Shown here: positions 8,058 to 13,370 of the stretch, in pieces
Layout: each line of letters starts with the position of its first letter
How positions within the stretch are numbered: position 1 is the first letter of the stretch
DNA from: an uncultured Erysipelotrichaceae bacterium
GTDB taxonomy: Bacteria > Bacillota_I > Bacilli_A > RF39 > UBA660
Length of the DNA stretch: 13,370 bases
Reading direction: 5' to 3'
Assembly: GCA_902803795.1 (NCBI GenBank)
Contig: CADCRC010000022.1
Span: 1-13,370, forward strand
Program-made: the position numbers and the translations under genes
Notes under the pieces: generated by a model
Database searches by the model: none
What the model saw: the letters and a program-made list of their open reading frames with translations, nothing else
Told to the model about the DNA's origin: nothing

Positions 8058-8096
8058 AAACTTGTTTTATGATAAAACAAGTTTTATTTATTTTTT
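8058..8096 (+). terminator. Terminator hairpin 2 for the sipW operon
   Basis: Arms 8058-8069 and 8073-8084 pair perfectly (12 bp) around a 3-nt loop and are followed on the + strand by a T-rich tail ending in six T at 8091-8096. With hairpin 1 it forms a double stop between two convergent genes. It lies about 50 nt after the giant gene's stop. Confidence 0.8.
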
Positions 8097-8101
8097 ATAG
8101 T

Positions 8102-8452
8102 TTAATTTATTTTAGAAAATTTGTTATCTTTACCTGTATTATCTTTAATAATTAAAGTATTTCCTTTAAATTTATATTCATATGTATTAGATTCTTTATT
8201 TCCTTTATAAAGAATAATTAATTCTTTTCCTTTAATTTCATAAGTACAATCGAGTCTAGCCACTATCATTTCATATGAACATGTTTTATCTTTATTAAAA
8301 ATATAATAGTATTCATTTTTTACATCTATTGCTTTCCATTTACCTATAATATTTTTTTTATCTCCTGAAGTTGATTTTAATCCAGTAGTTAATATTAATC
8401 CTATTATTAATATTAATAGAATAAATAGTATTCCTAAATATTTTTTTTTCAT
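8102..8452 (-). CDS. Small membrane-anchored lipocalin-like protein
   Basis: A 116-residue protein with a KKK start and one membrane helix (about residues 6-24), then an outer domain of about 85 residues. The domain begins NIIGKWKA and shows repeated short strands: YYYIFNKDKTC, CTYEIKGKELIILY, YEYKFKGNTLIIKD. This G-x-W opening, with a 'Y-x-I-x-G-x-x-L-x-I' strand repeated later, is the pattern of small lipocalin-like domains (DUF5640-type). It has no lipobox Cys, so anchoring is by an uncleaved helix or the leader is cut by signal peptidase I. Cys58 and Cys69 could form a disulfide. Its ribosome site is a full AGGAGG (8462-8457), 4 nt before the ATG. Convergent with the sipW operon and divergent from the next gene, it is its own transcription unit. 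Function unknown. Confidence 0.75.
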   Translation of the reverse strand: MKKKYLGILFILLILIIGLILTTGLKSTSGDKKNIIGKWKAIDVKNEYYYIFNKDKTCSYEMIVARLDCTYEIKGKELIILYKGNKESNTYEYKFKGNTLIIKDNTGKDNKFSKIN

Positions 8453-8496
8453 ATTTCCTCCTATGAATATTATATAATAAATAAAAAAAAATATAT

Positions 8497-8525
8497 ATAT
8501 TATTTTATAAATATGTTATACTCAA
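8497..8525 (-). promoter_or_regulatory. Candidate promoter for the lipocalin-like gene
   Basis: On the - strand, TTGAGT (8525-8520) lies 17 nt before TAATAT (8502-8497). Each matches four of six consensus bases. Transcription would start near 8490, giving a leader of about 38 nt. The region is almost pure A/T, so chance matches are easy and this is a weak call. Confidence 0.3.
8514..8522 (+). promoter_or_regulatory. Extended -10 promoter for the 8563-10140 gene
   Basis: TGTTATACT is an extended -10 (TG, one base, TATACT at 8517-8522). No good -35 is visible 17 nt upstream, which is usual for extended -10 promoters. Transcription would start near 8529, about 34 nt before the preferred GTG start. 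The TATACT box overlaps the -35 of the candidate promoter on the other strand. Confidence 0.5.
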
Positions 8526-8562
8526 TTTAGAATAGTATGTTTTAAAGTAGGATTTGATTGTA

Positions 8563-10140
8563 GTGAATAATTATTTGAAAGTATTGTTTATTTTTTTATT
8601 ATCATTTATATTTGTTTCAAATGTATATGCTGCTGAGAATGTATCAATTGAATCGATAACATTAGATTCAAAATCAGATAATGCTGAAGAAATAAATGAT
8701 GCATCATATGAAGCGTTATCTATAAAATTTAATATTAAATTTTATGAAGTTGACGATTATGTTAAATATAAGATAATTATTAATAATTCAACTAATATGG
8801 ATTATGAAATGTCTGAAAACAAGAGTAATAGTGAATATATTAAATATGAATATAGTTATGATGACGAAAATACAATAATAGAAAAGAATAAAAAAAGTAT
8901 TATTTATATTACTATAAAGTATAATAAAGGAGTATCCAAAGAATTATTTATGGATGGAACATTTACTGAAACAAATTTTTTAGTAATTGATTTTGGTAAT
9001 GAAACCATTGATAAGTTAAATAATCCTAGTACAAGTTATAGTTTGATAATTATTATTTTTGTATTATTAATTCTAATTAGTATATCTTTGATATTATATA
9101 AAACAACAAAAAAGAAAAAAATTATTTGTTTATTTGTTATCAGTATTATGTTATTACCTATATGTATCTATGCTTTAGAAAAATTGCAAATAAAAATTGA
9201 AAGTAAAATTGAAATAAAAAAAGATTACTTAATTGAGTATAATTTAGATGGAGGCAATGCATCTAATCCTACAAGTTATAGTATTGATAGTGATGATATA
9301 GTTTTAAATATACCAACAAAAGATGGATATGTTTTCTTGGGTTGGTCTAGTTATGATAGTAATATTATTACAAAAAATGTAACAATTTTTAAAGGTAGTA
9401 AGGGAAATAAATTTTTTACTGCACATTGGAAACCTACTGTAGCAACTCAATTGAGTGATTCTAATGAATTAGTAAGTGTTGATGCAAATGTTAAAATTTT
9501 TCGTGGTGCAGATCCAAATAATTATGTTAAATTTAATAATGAAATATGGAGAGTTGTAGGAATTTATAATAATAGTATTAAAATTATTAGAAATGATTCT
9601 TATGGTAATTATTCTTTTGATAGTAATACTGGAAATCAATATTGGCTTGATAGTACTATAATGCCTTATTTAAATAATGATTATTATAATAGTTTAAGTT
9701 CTGATGCAAAAGAATTAATAGATAGTAATGGTACTTGGTATATTGGCGATACTTTAAATTCTGATAATGCTGTAACTTCTTATTCTAATTCAAAAACTAG
9801 AACATGGAATGGTAAGGTAGGACTTGTTTCAACTTATGAATTTTTATATGCTGGTCCTAATGATTCTTGTTATAGTATAGGTGGAAATGAATATTATAAT
9901 TGTGGAAATTCTCAAGTTAATTGGATTATTCAAAATATGCAAATGGACAGTTGGACATTATCTCCATATACATATTCAAATGGAAGAGGAGTACCGCTTA
10001 GTATTTCTCCAAGTGGTTATGTTAGTTCTGGTAGTGGTGGATATGCTTTTATGTTGATTTATCCATGTGTTTTTATAAAATATGATTCAGTTATTGATAG
10101 TGGAAGTGGTATAATTTCTGATCCATATATTTTAAGTTAA
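8563..10140 (+). CDS. Multi-domain membrane surface protein with InlB-like repeat and RPV-type C-terminal domain
   Basis: I prefer the GTG at 8563 (525 residues): AGGA at 8549-8552 lies 10 nt before it and the protein then begins with a normal leader. A TTG at 8554 would add three residues but sits too close to the ribosome site. Layout: signal peptide 1-23, ending NVYA; outer domain about 24-158, acidic and Asn/Lys-rich; helix 1 (159-180); short basic loop TTKKKK; helix 2 (187-205); one InlB-like repeat (about 221-289, closing with AHW); and a C-terminal domain about 305-525. That domain has FRGADPNNYVKFNNEIWRVV, WYIGDTL, WNGKVGLVS, four Cys and a closing GSGIISDPYIL, a module common in Bacillota surface proteins (DUF6273-like). 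The same module family seems present at 122-363 of the giant protein. Both large domains should face outward. Function unknown; adhesin or sensor possible. Confidence 0.8.
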   Translation: MNNYLKVLFIFLLSFIFVSNVYAAENVSIESITLDSKSDNAEEINDASYEALSIKFNIKFYEVDDYVKYKIIINNSTNMDYEMSENKSNSEYIKYEYSYDDENTIIEKNKKSIIYITIKYNKGVSKELFMDGTFTETNFLVIDFGNETIDKLNNPSTSYSLIIIIFVLLILISISLILYKTTKKKKIICLFVISIMLLPICIYALEKLQIKIESKIEIKKDYLIEYNLDGGNASNPTSYSIDSDDIVLNIPTKDGYVFLGWSSYDSNIITKNVTIFKGSKGNKFFTAHWKPTVATQLSDSNELVSVDANVKIFRGADPNNYVKFNNEIWRVVGIYNNSIKIIRNDSYGNYSFDSNTGNQYWLDSTIMPYLNNDYYNSLSSDAKELIDSNGTWYIGDTLNSDNAVTSYSNSKTRTWNGKVGLVSTYEFLYAGPNDSCYSIGGNEYYNCGNSQVNWIIQNMQMDSWTLSPYTYSNGRGVPLSISPSGYVSSGSGGYAFMLIYPCVFIKYDSVIDSGSGIISDPYILS

Positions 10141-10353
10141 TTTCTATCTATTATTAATAAACAACTTAATTTATTTTTTTATCTATAGTTGTTATAAGTT
10201 AATACTTTGTAAATAACAAATATAATTAATTATTTTTTACATAATTTAAAAGAAAATATAGTTTATCTTTTAATTATTAAAAATAAAATAAAATTTTAGT
10301 ATAAGATTAATAGTTTTATTAGTTTTTAACTATTATTAATATTTTTAAAATAT

Positions 10354-10386
10354 ATAGTTACTATTTAGTTATGGTAACTATTTTTT
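10354..10386 (+). terminator. Intrinsic terminator within the intergenic gap
   Basis: Arms 10354-10364 and 10371-10381 pair over 11 bp, including one G-U, around a 6-nt loop and are followed by T at 10382-10386. It lies 213 nt after the nearest upstream stop, further than usual for that gene. It may end a long 3' untranslated region or a separate short transcript. Confidence 0.65.
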
Positions 10387-10634
10387 AAAAAAAGAAACAA
10401 ATGTAATGATATGAAACCTAAATATTAAAAATGATAGTTAAGTATCAAATGATGTAGTATTATAAAAAAATAGTTAAAATAAAACTTATATATTTTGTAG
10501 TAATGGGAGATTATATTATTAGTATTAGAAAAATGTATTATTATATTAAAAAGAAAAAATTACTGAATAATAAAATATAATAATGGAATTAACTCTTTAA
10601 AAAAAGTCTTTTATTATGTAAAGTGTTTGTATTT

Positions 10635-10683
10635 TATTAATTGTATGTTTTATTATTAATTGTATTTATATTATAATTGTATG
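10635..10683 (+). repeat. Three short direct repeats upstream of the ATPase gene
   Basis: TATTAATTGTAT occurs at 10635-10646 and 10654-10665, and its core AATTGTAT recurs at 10675-10682. Starts are 19 and 17 nt apart, roughly two helical turns. The array surrounds the TATAAT box, so it could be a binding site, but such A/T-rich words can recur by chance. Confidence 0.35.
10672..10677 (+). promoter_or_regulatory. -10 box of the candidate ATPase promoter
   Basis: A perfect TATAAT, with the expected start near 10684 and a leader of about 40 nt. The -35 position (about 10649-10654, TTTATT) is poor. The call rests on the -10 and its position. Confidence 0.45.
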
Positions 10684-10711
10684 TGATTTAAGATATTAAA
10701 TTTCTTTATTT

Positions 10712-10718
10712 TGGAGGT
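10712..10718 (+). promoter_or_regulatory. Ribosome binding site of the ATPase gene
   Basis: TGGAGGT, with the GGAGG core ending 6 nt before the ATG at 10724. It is strong and well spaced and fixes the start. Confidence 0.8.
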
Positions 10719-10723
10719 CATTT

Positions 10724-13366
10724 ATGGATAAAAGGTATTATGCTAAAAAAATAGATGAAATATATAAAGAATTAGATTCTAGTTCTAATGGCTTATTTAG
10801 TAGTAGTGTAAAAAAAAGGGTTGCTAAATATGGATTAAATGAATTACCTAAGAAGAAAAAAGATAGTATTATTAAAATATTTTTTATGGAGATGTTAGAT
10901 CCAATTATTTTACTTTTAATTGTTGCTATAGTTGCATCTATAATTGTAGGTGAGATTATTGATGCGGGTGCTATTTTTTTGATTATATTACTTGATTTAA
11001 TAATGGCTACTTATCAAGAAAATAAATCTAATAAGATTATTGAAGCATTGTCTAATTTAGTTAAAGATAAAGTTAAAGTTTTAAGAGATGGTAAAAAAAT
11101 TGAGGTAGATTCTGTTGATGTTACTATTGGTGATATTGTTTTACTTGAATCAGGTGATAAAATATCTTGTGATATGAGAATAATTGAAGCATATAATTTT
11201 ACTGTTGATGAATCTACTTTAACTGGTGAATCTTCTTCTGTTATTAAGAATGCTAAATGCTTAGAAGATGTAAAAATTGATATTAATGAACAATCTAATA
11301 TGGTTTTTGGTGGATGTAATGTTGTAACAGGTCGTGCAAAGGCTATAGTTGTTGGTGTTGGAATTGATACTCAAATTGGAAAGATTGCAAATAGTTTAAA
11401 TGAAACAGTTGATGAAAAATCACCTTTAGCTATTAGAATTGATAAATTTTCTAAACAAATATCTATGCTTATTATTATTATATCTCTTATTATTGCTGGT
11501 ATACTTGCAGTTAAAGGATTAAAATTTAATGATATATTAATTTCTATTATTGCTTTATCTGTTTCTGCTATGCCTGAAGGTTTACCTTTAGCAATGACTA
11601 TGGCACTTACTATAGGATCTAATAGAATGGCTAAGCATAAAGTAGTCGTTAAAAAGTTGAATGCTGTTGAATCTTTAGGAAGTTGTAATGTTATAGCAAG
11701 TGATAAAACTGGTACATTGACAGTTAATATTCAAACTGCTAAAAAAATATTACTTCCAGATGATAGTTATTATGATATAGAAGGATCTGGTTATGATTTT
11801 ACTGGTAATGTTATTGGTAAAAATATAAAATATGCTGAAGAAATAACTAAACTTGGTGTTATAAATAATGAAGCTATAGTTGATGATAATAATAAAATTG
11901 GTGATTCTATTGATATTGCATTTTTAGTTTTAGGAAAGAAAATTGGTATTGATATATCTAATTTAAATATAGTTGGAAAAATACCTTATGAATCTCAAAA
12001 TAAATATTCTGCAGTGTTTTATAGAGAAAATGATAAAACATATTGTACTGTAAAAGGTTCTATAGAAGTAGTATTGAGTTTTTGCAATAAAACAAGTTTT
12101 ATGGATAAGATTGATAAAGGTAAAATTTTAAGACAAAATGAAGATTTAGCTAGTCAGGGATATAGAGTTATAGCTATTGCGAGTGGTGAAATTGAAGATA
12201 AGGAAGAATATGATGAAAAAGATATAGAAAACTTAGAATTTAAAGGATTTGTTGCATTTATTGATCCTATTAGAGATGATGCAAAGAAAGCTATTGAAAA
12301 GTGTAAGAGTGCTGGTATTCGTGTTCTTATGATAACAGGTGATCATCCTTTAACTGCTTATAAAATATCTAGAGATTTAAATTTAGTTGATTCTTATAAT
12401 TATGTTACTGATGGAAAAGAAGTTGATTATTATTTAAATAAGTCAAATTCTGATTTTGATTTATTTGTTAAAAGTAAAATTGTTTTTTCTAGAGTTACTC
12501 CTATTCAAAAATTAAAGATAATAGAATCTTTAAAAAGACAAGGTGAATTTGTTGCTGTTACAGGTGATGGAGTTAATGATGCTCCTGCTTTAAAAAGCGC
12601 TAATATTGGAATTGCTATGGGTAGTGGAAGTGATATTGCAAAAGAGAGTTCTGATATGATAGTATTAGATGATAATTTTGATTCAATTGTGAAGGGCGTA
12701 TTAGAAGGAAGAGTTGCTTATGCTAATATAAGAAAAATTATTTATTTTTTAGTATCTTGTGGTTTTGCTGAAGTATTATTCTTTTGTTTATCAATTGTTT
12801 TTGATTTACCTGTACCTTTGCTTGCAGTACAATTATTGTGGTTAAATGTTGTAACTGATGGAATACAGGACTTTGCTTTATCATTTGAAAGACAGGAGAA
12901 AAATATTTTGAAAGAAAAACCTAGAAGAACTAGTGATAGTTTATTTGATAGAGAACTTATTGAAGAAATATTTATATCTGGTTTATCTATTGGATTAATT
13001 GTATTTATATTATGGATATTTTTGTTACGTGTTATTAATATTGATGTTTATTCTTCTAGAAGTTATATAGTTGCTTTAATGATTATTATTCAAAATATAC
13101 ATGCATTTAATTGTAGAAGTGAGAGATATAGTAGTTTATCTATTTCACTTGGTAGTAATAAATTATTTTTATATGGAATTATTGGATCTATTATACTTGG
13201 TATTAGTGTATTAGAATTTAAATTCTTTAATGGTTTGTTAAAAACAGTTTCTGTGCCATTAAAACATTTGATGTATTTGTTTATATTTGGATTTGTTATT
13301 CATATTGTTATGGAATTTTATAAAAAATATAAGAGAAATAATTTATATAAATATATAAGTAAATAA
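10724..13366 (+). CDS. P-type calcium-transporting ATPase (P2A-like)
   Basis: An ATP-driven membrane cation pump, most likely exporting Ca2+. It has 880 residues, the usual full length. An N-terminal cation-ATPase domain (about 5-45) leads to M1/M2 (about 60-100). The actuator motif TGES is at 167-170 and PEGLP in M4 at 284-288. The phosphorylated Asp is Asp327 in SDKTGTLT, the nucleotide-site KG at 444-445, and the hinge TGDGVNDAPA at 613-622. M6 carries NVVTDG (Asn708, Thr711, Asp712). PEGLP and NxxTD are the calcium-site signatures of the SERCA/PMCA group. In M5 the segment SCGFAEV keeps Glu683, but Gly680 stands where SERCA has Asn768. The C-terminal half has the expected M7-M10 hydrophobic segments. 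It stands alone after a long gap with its own promoter. Calcium is preferred over manganese or other ions by motif only. Confidence 0.92.
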   Translation: MDKRYYAKKIDEIYKELDSSSNGLFSSSVKKRVAKYGLNELPKKKKDSIIKIFFMEMLDPIILLLIVAIVASIIVGEIIDAGAIFLIILLDLIMATYQENKSNKIIEALSNLVKDKVKVLRDGKKIEVDSVDVTIGDIVLLESGDKISCDMRIIEAYNFTVDESTLTGESSSVIKNAKCLEDVKIDINEQSNMVFGGCNVVTGRAKAIVVGVGIDTQIGKIANSLNETVDEKSPLAIRIDKFSKQISMLIIIISLIIAGILAVKGLKFNDILISIIALSVSAMPEGLPLAMTMALTIGSNRMAKHKVVVKKLNAVESLGSCNVIASDKTGTLTVNIQTAKKILLPDDSYYDIEGSGYDFTGNVIGKNIKYAEEITKLGVINNEAIVDDNNKIGDSIDIAFLVLGKKIGIDISNLNIVGKIPYESQNKYSAVFYRENDKTYCTVKGSIEVVLSFCNKTSFMDKIDKGKILRQNEDLASQGYRVIAIASGEIEDKEEYDEKDIENLEFKGFVAFIDPIRDDAKKAIEKCKSAGIRVLMITGDHPLTAYKISRDLNLVDSYNYVTDGKEVDYYLNKSNSDFDLFVKSKIVFSRVTPIQKLKIIESLKRQGEFVAVTGDGVNDAPALKSANIGIAMGSGSDIAKESSDMIVLDDNFDSIVKGVLEGRVAYANIRKIIYFLVSCGFAEVLFFCLSIVFDLPVPLLAVQLLWLNVVTDGIQDFALSFERQEKNILKEKPRRTSDSLFDRELIEEIFISGLSIGLIVFILWIFLLRVINIDVYSSRSYIVALMIIIQNIHAFNCRSERYSSLSISLGSNKLFLYGIIGSIILGISVLEFKFFNGLLKTVSVPLKHLMYLFIFGFVIHIVMEFYKKYKRNNLYKYISK

Positions 13367-13370
13367 ATAT

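Larger units (their letters stand above)
10141..10723. other. 583-nt AT-rich intergenic region without a convincing gene
   Basis: Nearly all A/T, with stops in every frame and no conserved protein-like reading frame. It holds a weak inverted repeat soon after the upstream gene (AACAAC at 10160-10165 with GTTGTT at 10188-10193), a hairpin at 10308-10335, a clear terminator at 10354-10386, and promoter-like sequence near 10672. I see no tRNA, riboswitch or T-box features. Confidence 0.6.

Noticed and set aside
8102..8452. Lipoprotein
   Set aside because: There is no Cys near the end of the leader; the only cysteines are at 58 and 69.
10503..10580. 25-codon ATG open frame in the long gap (MGDYIISIRK...)
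   Set aside because: There is no ribosome site upstream and its Lys/Ile/Tyr content is what A/T-rich DNA gives by chance.
10141..10723. CRISPR array or insertion-sequence remnant in the long gap
   Set aside because: The only repeats are three copies of an 8-nt A/T-rich core at short spacing; there are no terminal inverted repeats and no transposase fragments.
1..13370. Alternative genetic code (TGA as Trp), as in many AT-rich Mollicutes
   Set aside because: The tryptophans checked use TGG and no gene needs TGA readthrough to be complete.

Overview
The window is strongly AT-rich and uses TGG for the tryptophans I checked. All seven complete or 3'-complete genes stop at TAA or TAG, and there is no sign of TGA being read as Trp. 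The gene style (SipW-type signal peptidase with TasA/camelysin-like partners, InlB/Flg_new repeats, Big_2 domains, RPV-type surface domains, a P2A-type ATPase) points to a low-GC Bacillota, plausibly an uncultured gut-type Bacilli or Mollicutes-related lineage. That placement is inference; there is no rRNA or other marker here.

Region 1 (1-8009, + strand) looks like one operon dedicated to export and surface display. A SipW-substrate-like protein is cut by the left edge. It overlaps by 8 nt an ER-type (Ser/His) signal peptidase of the SipW class. A 156-aa secreted protein with a SipW-like leader follows, then a 2125-aa modular secreted protein. The giant protein has eight InlB-type repeats, three Big_2-like domains, two related beta-helix-like blocks and an RPV-type domain. 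It ends in a tyrosine/lipid phosphatase domain of the Y_phosphatase3 class (MptpB/LipA-like) with an intact CX5R loop. The simplest reading is that the peptidase processes its neighbours, and that the giant protein holds a phosphatase at the end of a long extracellular stalk. This is the most interesting system in the window.

Region 2 (8010-8562) has two back-to-back hairpins that separate the operon from a convergent small gene for a membrane-anchored, lipocalin-like protein (8102-8452, - strand). A short, extremely AT-rich divergent promoter region follows.

Region 3 (8563-10140, + strand) encodes a membrane-embedded surface protein with a signal peptide, a first outer domain, a two-helix membrane hairpin, one InlB-like repeat and a C-terminal RPV-type domain. 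It shares module types with the giant protein.

Region 4 (10141-10723) is a 583-nt gap with no convincing gene. It contains a good intrinsic terminator hairpin about 210 nt past the preceding stop, and a TATAAT box with short direct repeats upstream of the last gene.

Region 5 (10724-13366, + strand) is a complete calcium-type P-type ATPase with all catalytic motifs and one notable change at a predicted ion-site residue.
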